From positions 1 through 64,000 of the forward strand of contig NZ_JBBAKG010000029.1 of the NCBI RefSeq assembly GCF_040403615.1: a stretch of 64,000 nt of DNA, written 5' to 3'. The translations under genes and the position numbers were made by a program. Under the pieces are notes generated by a model that worked only from the letters and a program-made list of their open reading frames with translations, did not search any database and was not told the origin of the DNA. Position 1 is the stretch's first letter. Each line of letters begins with the position of its first letter. Of this stretch, positions 1 through 9,117 are shown in pieces. This DNA is from Haliscomenobacter sp040403615 (lineage in GTDB: Bacteria; Bacteroidota; Bacteroidia; Chitinophagales; Saprospiraceae).

Positions 1-2243
1 CGCTCGATTTCCTTGCGCAATTCCTTGTTTTCATCTTGTAGAGTGGCTACAGCTCTGGCGGCATCGCCCTTGCTCTTGAGGATGCTGCGGATGGCATCCA
101 ATTCCCGCAATTCGGCACGCACAAAATGCTGCGCCTGCTCGGCGGTGATGGCCTCGATGCGACGGATACCCGCAGCTACAGCGCCTTCGGCCACAATTTT
201 GAACAAGCCGATCTGGCCTGTTGATTGAACATGCGTTCCGCCACACAATTCGCGGCTGAAGTAGGGATCAAAAGTGATCATGCGCACCACTTCGCCATAT
301 TTTTCACCAAAAAGCATCATTGCGCCGGTATTGCGTGCCTCTTCAATGGGCATGTTGCGGTTTTCGTCCAGGGCGATGTTGGCGCGGATTTTTTCGTTGA
401 CCAAGTTTTCGATCTCTAGCAATTCGGCTTCGCTTACTTTTTGGAAGTGGTTAAAGTCGAAGCGCAGGCGCTGATCGTCTACGTTTTGACCTTTTTGGGT
501 GGCGTGTTGCCCCAGAATGCGGTGCAATGCAGCGTGCATCAGGTGCGTAGCCGAGTGATTGGCCGAAATGGCCTGCCGCAGGTCTTCGTCCACCACCGCT
601 TTTACCAGCAAATTCAAGTTGGCCGGAAACTCGTCTACGATGTGGATGATCAGGTCGTTTTCCTTTTGGGTATCCAGCACATTGATGCGATCTGCACCAA
701 TGACGAGGTAACCTTTGTCGCCAGCCTGGCCACCGCTCTCGGCATAAAAAGGAGTAGCCTGTAGCACCAATTGGTATTGATCCTGGTTTTTGACCTTGAC
801 GGTGCGGTATTTCAGGACTTTGGTGTCTTCTACAACCAGGGTATCGTATCCTTCAAATTTTACTTCGCCTTCGTTTACACTCAACCAATCCCCTACTACT
901 TTGGCGGCATCGGCGCGCGAACGGTCTTTTTGTTTTTGCAGCGCAGCTTCAAAACCGGCCATGTCCACCTGGATGTTTGCTTCTTGAGCCAACAATTGGG
1001 TAAGGTCGATGGGGAAACCGTAGGTATCGTACATGTCGAAGGCGTCTTCGCCTTTAATCTGACCAGTTGATTTGTCGAGGTCGGCAAAACGCTTCAAGCC
1101 TTTTTCAAGGGTGTTCAAAAACGCCGTTTCTTCGCTTTCGATGATTCGGGCAACCTGAGCTTGTTGGGCCTTCAATTCGGGGAATGCACCGGAAAAGGCA
1201 TCTGCCAGCATGGGAATCAGCGTATGCAGAAAAGGTTTTTTGATGTCCAAAAACGAATAATAGTACCGCACAGCTCGGCGCAAGATGCGACGAATGACAT
1301 AGCCTGCGCCCGAATTCCCAGGCAATTGGCCATCGGCAATGGTGAAGGCAATGGCGCGAATGTGATCAGAAATGACCCGCATGGCGATATCAACCTTGGC
1401 ATCGCGTTCGTAGCTGAAAGTGTATTTTTTGCCCGAAACCTTTTCAATGTACTGGATGAAGGGCGAAAAGATGTCTGTGTCGTAAGTGGCCTTTTTTTCC
1501 TGCAAAACCATACACAAACGCTCGAAGCCCATGCCCGTATCCACATGTTGCGCTGGTAGTGGCTCCAGTGATTTGTCGGCTTTGCGGTTGAACTGGATGA
1601 ATACGTTGTTCCAGATTTCAACAACGCCAGAATTGTCTACGTTGACGAGGTCACGGCCAGGCGTTTTGGCGCGTTCTTCGTCACTCCGCGTATCGAAGTG
1701 GATTTCGGTACAAGGCCCGCATGGGCCAGTATCCCCCATTTCCCAAAAGTTGTCTTTTTTGTTGCCGTAGAGGATTTGATCCTGTGGCAAAAAGCGCAAC
1801 CAGAGGCTCAGGGCTTCATCATCGGGAGGAATATTGGCGGCAGGGTCACCTTCAAACACAGTAGCGTAAAGGCGGTCTTTGGAAAGGCCAAGTACATCGG
1901 TCAGCAATTCCCAACTCCAGGAAATGGCTTCTTCTTTGAAATAATCGCCAAATGACCAGTTGCCCAGCATCTCGAACATGGTATGGTGGGTACCATCGTA
2001 GCCTACATCTTCGAGGTCGTTGTGCTTACCAGATACCCGGAGGCATTTTTGTGTATCGGCAATGCGCCGCACATCCGGGGTATGGTTGCCCAGGAAGTAA
2101 TCTTTGAATTGATTCATCCCCGCATTGGTAAACATGAGGGTGGGGTCATCCTTGTTGACCAGGGGAGCTGAAGGAACAATCTTATGTGCTTTGGAAGCGA
2201 AAAAATCAAGAAAAGCCTGGCGAATTTCGCGTGCGGTCATCAT
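1..2243 (-). CDS. alaS: Alanyl-tRNA synthetase, 3' end cut by window edge
   Basis: Charges tRNA-Ala with alanine in the cytoplasm. About 747 residues are present, read from an ATG at 2243; a second ATG follows at 2240 and either could be used. The N-terminus (AREIRQAFLDFF, then TNAGMNQFKDYFLG) is the class II catalytic core of AlaS. The editing/SecAD region carries the zinc motifs HSATHLMH (about residue 560) and CGGTH (about residue 668). The frame runs open to position 1, so the last part of the protein (rest of DHHA1 and the C-Ala domain, roughly 120-130 residues by family length) lies outside the window. Divergent from the M23 peptidase gene at 2672. Identity is secure. Confidence 0.97.
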   Translation of the reverse strand, partial: MMTAREIRQAFLDFFASKAHKIVPSAPLVNKDDPTLMFTNAGMNQFKDYFLGNHTPDVRRIADTQKCLRVSGKHNDLEDVGYDGTHHTMFEMLGNWSFGDYFKEEAISWSWELLTDVLGLSKDRLYATVFEGDPAANIPPDDEALSLWLRFLPQDQILYGNKKDNFWEMGDTGPCGPCTEIHFDTRSDEERAKTPGRDLVNVDNSGVVEIWNNVFIQFNRKADKSLEPLPAQHVDTGMGFERLCMVLQEKKATYDTDIFSPFIQYIEKVSGKKYTFSYERDAKVDIAMRVISDHIRAIAFTIADGQLPGNSGAGYVIRRILRRAVRYYYSFLDIKKPFLHTLIPMLADAFSGAFPELKAQQAQVARIIESEETAFLNTLEKGLKRFADLDKSTGQIKGEDAFDMYDTYGFPIDLTQLLAQEANIQVDMAGFEAALQKQKDRSRADAAKVVGDWLSVNEGEVKFEGYDTLVVEDTKVLKYRTVKVKNQDQYQLVLQATPFYAESGGQAGDKGYLVIGADRINVLDTQKENDLIIHIVDEFPANLNLLVKAVVDEDLRQAISANHSATHLMHAALHRILGQHATQKGQNVDDQRLRFDFNHFQKVSEAELLEIENLVNEKIRANIALDENRNMPIEEARNTGAMMLFGEKYGEVVRMITFDPYFSRELCGGTHVQSTGQIGLFKIVAEGAVAAGIRRIEAITAEQAQHFVRAELRELDAIRSILKSKGDAARAVATLQDENKELRKEIE

Positions 2244-2671
2244 AAGTATTTGTATTTGAAGGAGAAAAGTTCAATTCTTTCAGAACAGTCAATATGGCAT
2301 TTTAGTTAAAGAACCGTTAAGGAATAATTAAATGATTCCCTACTTTGGAAATCAGTTCGCATATTTGCTGTTGCTTGCTCCAAAAGTGAGGCAAAACAAA
2401 GCAATTTTTTTTTAAAAACGGTCAAATTCCTTCGATTGTTCCAGTGGAAACAGGAAAAAAAGTACCTGCTAAGTTGTGTATGTTGATAATGTGGAAAAAA
2501 AAAGAGTCGTTTTTTTGGTTGAATCAACGTACTGTCTTAATTTAGCATTTCAAAGTCCTGTTCCACGCCAGTAAGAACATCAAAGGAAGCTACAATTTCG
2601 GTCCCATCTCAATGAACATATTCTGAGTAAACGCCCCGCAAATTTAGTCAAATTGACCAAGAACCAGCAAC
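2244..2671. other. Intergenic region between divergent alaS and the M23 peptidase gene
   Basis: 428 bases without a convincing gene. AT-rich with A and T runs around 2400-2410 and 2494-2516. It must hold promoters for both flanking genes, but I find no clear TTG-N20-TAnnTTTG pair. The 12-mer TAATTTAGCATT at 2538-2549 recurs exactly at 8855-8866, just upstream of a candidate small RNA, and may be a variant -7 element. A short reading frame at 2306-2527 has low-complexity content and no recognisable start context. Confidence 0.4.
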
Positions 2672-3655
2672 ATGGGAAAAAATGAAAAATTTATCTACAA
2701 CATTCAAACCCTGCGGTTTGAAAAGGTAGAAATTAGTTGGCTTAACATCGTATCCAGAGCCTTAACATTTCTAAGTTCCGCAGCTTTTACTGCATTTTTA
2801 TTCTCCATCATTCTCTACCGTTACTTCCCTTCGCCAAAAGAAAAAGTATTGCTGCAGGAAATTGAAGTAATGAAAACCCATTACGAAAAACTGGAAGGAG
2901 ATTTAACTGCGCTCAATGATGAGATGAAACATCTCAATGATCGAGATGCTTACGCTTACCGCACTGTCTTTGGGATGAATCCTATCGACGAAAATATCTG
3001 GGAAGGTGGAGTTGGAGGGCATGATGAATTTTTGAGTCTTCGCGATCTCAAACAAAGTGGGGCTTCCATTATCCATGCACTGGATAAAGTCCGTAAATTG
3101 CGGCACAAAATGGTGGTTCAATCCAAGTCATTGGATACCATTATCAATATGGCCAACGAAAAGGAGAAAATGCTGGCCTCCATTCCTTCCATTAAGCCTG
3201 TTCGGGCAGATAAATTGTCAAAGCAAGTCAATTTACTTTCAGGTTTTGGATACCGAATTCACCCGGTATACAAAGTGCCGCGGATGCATTATGGCCTTGA
3301 TTTCACGGCACCCAAAGGCATCTCCATTCAGGCAACTGGAGATGGTGTGGTCAAAAAAGCAGAATACCACAGTGGCTATGGAAAATGTGTGATCATCTCA
3401 CATGGCTATGGCTACGAGACCCTGTATGCACACATGAGTTCCTTTGAAGTACGTGCCGGGCAGCGGGTCAAAAGAGGGCAGCAATTGGGTAAAGTAGGAA
3501 GTACAGGTACTTCTACCGCACCTCACTGCCATTATGAAGTACACTTCAAAGGCAAACAAGTCAATCCAGTTCATTTTGTGATGGATGGGCTTTCTCCTAG
3601 AGAATATCAATCTTTGGTTAAAGCTGCAGAAGGCGCAAATCAGTCAATGGACTAA
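2672..3655 (+). CDS. Membrane-anchored M23 (LytM-type) metallopeptidase
   Basis: Predicted zinc endopeptidase that cuts peptidoglycan cross-links in the periplasm. 327 residues: a short cytoplasmic N-terminus, one membrane segment at about 25-50, a coiled-coil-rich stretch at about 55-90 and 130-170, then the peptidase domain at about 190-300. The LytM ligands are visible: H206 and D210 in MHYGLD, H254 in YAH, and H285/H287 in HCH. All are present, so the enzyme should be active rather than an EnvC/NlpD-like activator. It is divergent from alaS, an arrangement I recall from other Bacteroidota. A strong hairpin terminator follows at 3683. Family assignment is firm; the precise cleavage specificity is unknown. 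Confidence 0.92.
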   Translation: MGKNEKFIYNIQTLRFEKVEISWLNIVSRALTFLSSAAFTAFLFSIILYRYFPSPKEKVLLQEIEVMKTHYEKLEGDLTALNDEMKHLNDRDAYAYRTVFGMNPIDENIWEGGVGGHDEFLSLRDLKQSGASIIHALDKVRKLRHKMVVQSKSLDTIINMANEKEKMLASIPSIKPVRADKLSKQVNLLSGFGYRIHPVYKVPRMHYGLDFTAPKGISIQATGDGVVKKAEYHSGYGKCVIISHGYGYETLYAHMSSFEVRAGQRVKRGQQLGKVGSTGTSTAPHCHYEVHFKGKQVNPVHFVMDGLSPREYQSLVKAAEGANQSMD

Positions 3656-3682
3656 CTTAACCAATCATTTGTTAATATATTA

Positions 3683-3720
3683 GGGAGCTCGTCCAGATAT
3701 CTAGACGAGCTCCCTTTGTT
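3683..3720 (+). terminator. Rho-independent terminator after the M23 peptidase gene
   Basis: Perfect 11-bp arms GGGAGCTCGTC (3683-3693) and GACGAGCTCCC (3704-3714), with a further palindrome AGATATCT inside the loop, followed by TTTGTTTTT. It begins 28 bases after the stop codon at 3655. Confidence 0.85.
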
Positions 3721-3834
3721 TTTGGGAAATAGAGTTGTAATTTTGCTTTGAAATTTAAACCATTCACAGTTAGTTGTCCTCCCACAAAAACCTTTTCCTA
3801 TTCCAGTATTACCACCAGATGATAAAACCAACAA

Positions 3835-4578
3835 ATGAACACGGTAATTGTAGATGATGAGTCCTTGTACATCGAGCTTCTATCCCATAAGCTGCATCAG
3901 GTTGCTCCAGATATAAACATTATCGCTACGTTTAATAAACCTATTGATGCCTTGGTTTATTTGCGCCAAAATCAGGTAGATCTGATTTTTCTGGATATAG
4001 AAATGCCTGATATTGATGGTTTTAAGTTTTTAGATTTATTCAGACCCAACGATACTCCGGTTATCTTCGTAACCAGCCATGAAGGTTACGCACTCAAAGC
4101 CTTTCGATATGCAGCGGTTGATTACCTACTCAAGCCCGTACATTCCAACGAATTAAGTGAAGCGATCAACAAAATCAATCGCACCAAAAAGGAAGATCTT
4201 TTCTGGCAAATGGATGTTTTGCGCAGTGCGATGAAAGAAATTCAATCTGAAAATTCGCGGTTCAATCGACTTGTGTTGAACACTCAGGATAAAGTTGTGG
4301 TGTTGGACATTGATGAAATTGTCAACATCGAAGCTTCGGGGCCTTACTCCCAGTTTTACACCATCGATAAAAAACAATACATAACCAGTAAACCACTGGC
4401 ACATTACGAAGATTTGCTGCGCAACAACAATTTTTACCGTTTGCACCGCTCTCACTTGATCAACTTGCTCCATGTAAATGCGGTCATGAAAGAAGATGGC
4501 GTGGTATTGATGCGCAGTGGAACGCAGCTGCCTTTTGCAAAAGACAACATCACCAAGTTGCTGGAAAATTTGAAATAG
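3835..4578 (+). CDS. LytTR-family two-component response regulator
   Basis: Cytoplasmic transcription regulator of 247 residues. The receiver domain (1-115) has the acidic pair D7/D8, the phospho-acceptor D54 in IFLDIEMPD, T80 and the conserved K100 in YLLKP. The C-terminal LytTR DNA-binding domain (about 142-245) shows the characteristic HRSHLIN segment. It converges on a histidine kinase gene with only 2 bases between stop codons, and a second kinase lies beyond. The cognate kinase is therefore probably one of these TPR kinases, although Bacteroidota LytTR regulators usually pair with kinases of the LytS/His_kinase type, so the pairing is inference. Confidence 0.93.
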   Translation: MNTVIVDDESLYIELLSHKLHQVAPDINIIATFNKPIDALVYLRQNQVDLIFLDIEMPDIDGFKFLDLFRPNDTPVIFVTSHEGYALKAFRYAAVDYLLKPVHSNELSEAINKINRTKKEDLFWQMDVLRSAMKEIQSENSRFNRLVLNTQDKVVVLDIDEIVNIEASGPYSQFYTIDKKQYITSKPLAHYEDLLRNNNFYRLHRSHLINLLHVNAVMKEDGVVLMRSGTQLPFAKDNITKLLENLK

Positions 4579-4580
4579 GG

Positions 4581-6620
4581 TTAAGATTGGTGTGAATCGG
4601 GTAACACGACATCGAAACCTTTGCCTTCCGGGCATGACAGTAATTTCCCGCCATTGGTTTCCAGGAAATTTTGAATCAACGCAATATCCCAATACGGCTT
4701 GTGGATTGAATCATTGCTTCTTTGTTCATTAGACTTGATAAGGGGTTGTTCAAACTCTTGCACATCTGCAATCCGAATATTTACCAGGTCATTCTCTTTC
4801 CATGCACTCAATATTACCGGAAACATGATTTTACCTGGTCGATTGGCTATATTCAGGAACAGATTGCGCAAAGCCATTTTTAACATGGTCATATCGGAAT
4901 AGAGGTATAAATCTTCGGGAATAGCGTGAATGATGGTCAAAAAAGTCCCATTGTTTAATAGCTTAAGGTTTTTGTCCAACTCATCAGTCAATGACTTGAG
5001 TTGAAACTCCTGGCGCAGGGGCTGATATTGCTGCATCTGTACCCTGGCTGTAAACAACAAATCCTCCATCAGGGTGATGGTGCGTACGGTCTGGTGCTGC
5101 AATTGAGTCAGCATGTTTGATTCGGACAAAGAATGAGGAGACTTTGAATTTTGATCCAGTTTTGACAAAACCTCTTGAATGGTATGCAAAGGCGTTCTTA
5201 ATTCGTGGGCAATGGCAGCGAATAGCTGATCTTTGATTTGATTCATTTGGAATACCTCTTTTCTCTTGGTTTCCAGCTCTTCATTCTTTTTTGTAAGCTC
5301 CAGGTTGAGTATTTTCCGGTATCGATAAAGAAAATAAATTCCAAAGCCAACAATCAAGGTCAATACAACCGCAATTATCGAAATGTTTCGAAAAAATTTT
5401 ACTCTTGAAAATTGATCTGCGTATTGCAAATCCAGGTCTTCTCGGGTCTCTAGTATTGAAAAAGCCTCCATGCGGTTGATGGATTGGTCTTTAGCCTCTT
5501 GAGAAAAAACGTGTTCACCAATTTTTCGCGACTCTTGAAGTGCTTGGAGGCTAGCATCGTACTGCTTACGTTCTTTTAAGATTTTTGAATGTATCTGTAA
5601 AATCCAGGGTTGAAAAGATTTGATTCCTTTTAGTTGTGCAATGGACAAGGCCTGTTCAACGTAAAAACTGGCGGAGTCAAGTTTTTCCAAATCGAGGAAA
5701 GCACGCGCAATTTCAGCATTGGACAGTGCCCGAATTTGAGCATCTTCACTCAAAGTACTCAACACTTTGGCTCTTCGCGCAAAATAAAGCGCTTTTTGAG
5801 GCTCCTTGTTATCCAGGTAAATATTACCCAGATTATAGCAAGCCCGAGAGGTGAAATAATCCAAGCCTAATGGCTCCGTTTCTTGCAATGCTAGTTTTTG
5901 GTAATGAATGGCAGTTTTGATTTTATGCTCCATTGAATAATTCATCCCGAGGTAGGTATAGGCCATGGCTTTTACGGTGGGCGAGGGGTAGTTTTTTATT
6001 TCATTCAAGGTCTTAATGAGCAAAATTTCTGCTTTTTTATATTGTTCCAATGCCCTGTAGGTTTCTGCTAAATTGGCTCGGGTATGGCAGGTTAAATTCA
6101 ATCCTTCTGGGCTCTTTTTGGATAACGCTATTGAACGGTAGGCATACTTTATAGAAGTAGGATAATCCCCTTTCAAAGAAAATACATTGGAAATATTGGA
6201 CAAATTCAGCGCCACGAGCAAGGGTTGCTCTTTTTCAGAAATTAACTCGCTTGATTTGAAGTAGTATAGTAGAGATGACTTTAGGTCTCCTTCATCAAAG
6301 AACTCGTTGCCTTTGTTGCCATAAGCCCTGGCCAAGAGCAAATGATCTCCAAGCTCATGCGCCAAATTAAGTGCTTGATTGTTGTAAAAATAGGCGTTGT
6401 TTGAATTGACATACATCCATTGGTCATGCAAATCAAGATAAAGAGTTGCTTTTTCCGCTTTGATTTCCGTTTTTGCCAATTTTTTCTCCAATTCGGCCAG
6501 CTTCTTAGGGTTGTATGGTTTGATTTGTGCACATAAAGCCCCCGCTACAACTTGCAACAATGCCATAATCAGCAAAATATTATAACCCTTTTTAACCTTG
6601 ATTTCTACCATTTTTTTCAC
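4581..6620 (-). CDS. TPR-containing sensor histidine kinase with degenerate ATP-binding domain
   Basis: 679 residues. Order: signal/anchor segment at about 13-31, tetratricopeptide repeats at about 90-370, membrane helix at about 412-433, coiled-coil linker, HisKA domain with intact H-box AIAHELRTP (H472), then a C-terminal region that aligns with HATPase_c but is damaged. The N-box keeps N590, yet the lysine is gone. The G1 region reads ADVQEFEQ where the neighbour has KDHGIG, and the G2 glycine cluster is absent, while the final strand NGGKLL survives. It may be a pseudokinase, a phosphatase/scaffold, or a partner trans-phosphorylated by the intact kinase upstream. An alternative start is the ATG at 6611. 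Confidence 0.88.
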   Translation of the reverse strand: MKKMVEIKVKKGYNILLIMALLQVVAGALCAQIKPYNPKKLAELEKKLAKTEIKAEKATLYLDLHDQWMYVNSNNAYFYNNQALNLAHELGDHLLLARAYGNKGNEFFDEGDLKSSLLYYFKSSELISEKEQPLLVALNLSNISNVFSLKGDYPTSIKYAYRSIALSKKSPEGLNLTCHTRANLAETYRALEQYKKAEILLIKTLNEIKNYPSPTVKAMAYTYLGMNYSMEHKIKTAIHYQKLALQETEPLGLDYFTSRACYNLGNIYLDNKEPQKALYFARRAKVLSTLSEDAQIRALSNAEIARAFLDLEKLDSASFYVEQALSIAQLKGIKSFQPWILQIHSKILKERKQYDASLQALQESRKIGEHVFSQEAKDQSINRMEAFSILETREDLDLQYADQFSRVKFFRNISIIAVVLTLIVGFGIYFLYRYRKILNLELTKKNEELETKRKEVFQMNQIKDQLFAAIAHELRTPLHTIQEVLSKLDQNSKSPHSLSESNMLTQLQHQTVRTITLMEDLLFTARVQMQQYQPLRQEFQLKSLTDELDKNLKLLNNGTFLTIIHAIPEDLYLYSDMTMLKMALRNLFLNIANRPGKIMFPVILSAWKENDLVNIRIADVQEFEQPLIKSNEQRSNDSIHKPYWDIALIQNFLETNGGKLLSCPEGKGFDVVLPDSHQS

Positions 6621-6664
6621 AATTGTAAGCGCATGCGCATAAACAGATGACTAATTTTTCTGCG

Positions 6665-8695
6665 TTACAAAGGCAATACGATCGTAAAAGTACAGCCTTG
6701 TTCTATAGTAGCTTGTCCCAATAACTTGCCGCCTTGATTTTCGAGAAACTGTCTGACCAGTGACAAGCCCATTCCTGAACCGACTTCTCCTTTGGTTCCA
6801 AAACGGGACAATTGCCCATCCAAGGCTTTTCGAAGTTGATCCTCAGTCATTCCGATCCCGTGATCTTTGATGTGAATGGCTAAGCCCTCACTGATCTGTT
6901 CGGCATAAATTTCGACCTCTTGCCCCTCATCAGAAAATTTAATGGCATTGGTCAATAAATTGCGCAGTGCCATGCGAATCATTACGGAGTCGCTATTCAA
7001 GGTAAAATTGACGCAGACCTTATTATTGAGTTGCATTTTTTTTCCTGCAAAAATAACCTTGATTGCATCCTCCAATTCGTCAATAATTGGCCGAAGTTTG
7101 AACTCTTCTTTGAAGGGTTTGTAACTGTTCATTTGAATTTTCGCCCATAAAAGGAGGTTTTCAAGCAGTACGCTGGTCTTTGCAGTCTGTCGATGAAGCA
7201 GATTGATCCAATGGCTGCGGTCTTGGATCGGCAAATCCGTCTCGTTTAAGGTATCCAGTACCGCCTGAATAGCCCAAAGTGGCGAGCGCAAATCATGGGA
7301 AATGACTGCAAAAAGCTGATTTTTGACCTGACTCAATCGTTCCAATTGATCTTTTTGCTCCTCAATATCAACACTTTGTAAAGTCAAAAGACGATTTGCT
7401 TTTTGGTTGATCAAAATTTTAAAGAGGAAAAATAAGCTGATCAAAATAAATAAAGTGATCACCCCTGCTAGAAGATGCCTAATCGAGTCCTCTTCTTTTA
7501 AGCGGTTGTTGAGGCGAAGCTTGGTCTCTCGCTCAGCTTTAAGTATGGTCATTTCCTGGCGTTGTCGCTCTATGGTTAGTTTTTGCTCGCTTGAACTAAT
7601 TTTATCTTTCAGGTTTTCAGCATTTTCCAATGCAACCAATGCCGCAAAAGTATTCCCTTGTTGTTCCATTATTGCTGATTGGAGAATCCAAATGTCTCTC
7701 TCTGTTGAATCCCGACCTTTGTGCAGGGCACCTTTCAAGGCAAAATTGTTGTAAATCAGTGCCGAATCTGGTTTGTTTTCTGCAAGAAAAACTTTCGCGA
7801 TGAGGTGATTGGCAACGTTGACACAATTGGAATCGCGGAGCAGAAGTGCAATAACTTTCTTCTTGAATCCATACTCTTTGGCTTTTTCCATGTAACCCTG
7901 CTCAAGACTCACTTCACAAAAGTCTTTTAAAACATTCATCTCCAAAAAATCCAGGTGATGTATGTTGGCTTTTTTTTGCACTTTGGAAAAAACAGCATAT
8001 GCACTGTGGTACTTTTTCTGTGCAGCGTAATTTTTTCCGATTGCATAGAGAATGTCACACAGTTCAGGAACAAGATGATCTTTTTCAGCTAAGAATTTTC
8101 CTTTTGACAAAACCGCCAAGGACTCGAAGTGCTTTTTCATCTCTAGAAGGCATTGTCCCATATGGCAATATAATTTAGCTTCTAGAGAGTTGGATTTTAC
8201 CGCATATCCATGTAAGATATCCAGCCCGAGCTGATAATAATCAATCGCCTTTTGATAATTTAATTGGTTCAAAAAAATTTGACCAATTTTATAATATACT
8301 TTGGCCTGAGATTCATAGTCTCTCGATTTATGTAAAAATTCACTAGCAGAAAGGAAACTTTTTACAGCGTGTTTGTCGTCATGTTTTCGTTTGGCGAGGG
8401 TACCATCAAGTTTGAAATATTCTCCCCATGCTTTATCCGTATTGAGTTTTAGCACAAGTGGCCTCACTTTCGCGAGGTGAATCTTTGTCTGCTGGTAGTC
8501 CCCCTTTTCTTCCAGGTAAAAGTCTATTAAATCAAAATAGGCGTTCGTTTTTTCCTCAACGGTAGCATTTGGAGATAAAATGATCTGCTTAGGATTCAAA
8601 TTGGATTTGCCAGATAATCCTCCCAGACTGCCTAGAAAACCGATAATAGAAAGCAACCACAATTTTTTTGCAACAATAAGTCGCGGTTTCTTCAC
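6665..8695 (-). CDS. TPR-containing sensor histidine kinase (intact)
   Basis: 676 residues and paralogous to the kinase downstream at 4581-6620, from which it is separated by 44 bases; the two are probably co-transcribed. N-terminal signal/anchor (about 8-28), tetratricopeptide repeats to about residue 355, coiled coil, membrane helix (about 407-427), then HisKA with H467 in VISHDLRSP and a complete HATPase_c domain: N583 in the N-box, DHGIG at 611-615 (G1) and GSGMGL at 639-644 (G2). The TPR half would lie outside the cytoplasmic membrane, a layout common in Bacteroidota. Signal sensed is unknown. The nearest response regulator is the LytTR gene at 3835. Confidence 0.93.
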   Translation of the reverse strand: MKKPRLIVAKKLWLLSIIGFLGSLGGLSGKSNLNPKQIILSPNATVEEKTNAYFDLIDFYLEEKGDYQQTKIHLAKVRPLVLKLNTDKAWGEYFKLDGTLAKRKHDDKHAVKSFLSASEFLHKSRDYESQAKVYYKIGQIFLNQLNYQKAIDYYQLGLDILHGYAVKSNSLEAKLYCHMGQCLLEMKKHFESLAVLSKGKFLAEKDHLVPELCDILYAIGKNYAAQKKYHSAYAVFSKVQKKANIHHLDFLEMNVLKDFCEVSLEQGYMEKAKEYGFKKKVIALLLRDSNCVNVANHLIAKVFLAENKPDSALIYNNFALKGALHKGRDSTERDIWILQSAIMEQQGNTFAALVALENAENLKDKISSSEQKLTIERQRQEMTILKAERETKLRLNNRLKEEDSIRHLLAGVITLFILISLFFLFKILINQKANRLLTLQSVDIEEQKDQLERLSQVKNQLFAVISHDLRSPLWAIQAVLDTLNETDLPIQDRSHWINLLHRQTAKTSVLLENLLLWAKIQMNSYKPFKEEFKLRPIIDELEDAIKVIFAGKKMQLNNKVCVNFTLNSDSVMIRMALRNLLTNAIKFSDEGQEVEIYAEQISEGLAIHIKDHGIGMTEDQLRKALDGQLSRFGTKGEVGSGMGLSLVRQFLENQGGKLLGQATIEQGCTFTIVLPL

Positions 8696-8854
8696 GTTGA
8701 TTGATTTTTATTGTCCACGAGTAAACATTGGAGGGGAAATCTTGCAAAATTACTTGCAAAATGATGCAAAGTGCCTTCAGTAAAAAATAGTACCTGTTGG
8801 TAAAGTATTTGCCTGACCTAAGTAAAATAGAACTCAATGCTCTTTTTACTGACG

Positions 8855-8999
8855 TAATTTAGCATTGTCAAAAATACATAAGTCTCTTAATTAAGACTAA
8901 CCTCAAAAGCTACCGTGCGAAGCTAAAGCTTTTGCATTTAAAATTCAAGTATTACAGTGTTCTATTGTTGGCGCCCTGCTTTTTGGGGCGTTTTTTTTT
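8855..8999 (+). ncRNA. Candidate small RNA in the spacer upstream of gatB
   Basis: The 422-base spacer 8696-9117 holds no gene, but its + strand ends at 8971-8999 in a terminator that no upstream + strand gene explains, because the neighbour on that side is on the minus strand. Before it lie two potential hairpins: AGTCT/AGACT at 8881-8898, and CAAAAGCT (8904-8911) with AGCTTTTG (8927-8934). A possible -7 element, TAATTTAG, is at 8855-8862. A transcript of about 130 nt from roughly 8868 to 8999 fits. No known RNA family was recognised. It could instead be a relic terminator. Confidence 0.4.
8971..8999 (+). terminator. Rho-independent terminator upstream of gatB
   Basis: CGCCC (8972-8976) pairs with GGGCG (8986-8990), extended by G-U pairs on both sides, followed by nine T (8991-8999). 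It lies before the gatB promoter, so it closes a transcript arising in the spacer. Confidence 0.75.
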
Positions 9000-9065
9000 A
9001 CCTGTTAATAACAATACATTTTCAGACCCAATACTACTCCATCAGATCATTGATTGGATTTGTCT

Positions 9066-9096
9066 TTGAAAGGCCGCATTGCTTTTGCTATATTTG
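9066..9096 (+). promoter_or_regulatory. Bacteroidota-type promoter of gatB
   Basis: TTG at 9066-9068, a 20-base spacer, then TATATTTG at 9089-9096, an exact match to the TAnnTTTG -7 consensus. Transcription should start at about 9102, giving a leader of about 16 bases to the ATG at 9118. This placement rules out the in-frame upstream start at 9079, which lies inside the promoter. Confidence 0.8.
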
Positions 9097-9117
9097 CGCC
9101 GCGAAAACAAGACAATT

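Noticed and set aside
9079..9117. N-terminal extension of GatB from an upstream start
   Set aside because: The region contains the -7 box of the gatB promoter, and the family N-terminus begins at 9118.
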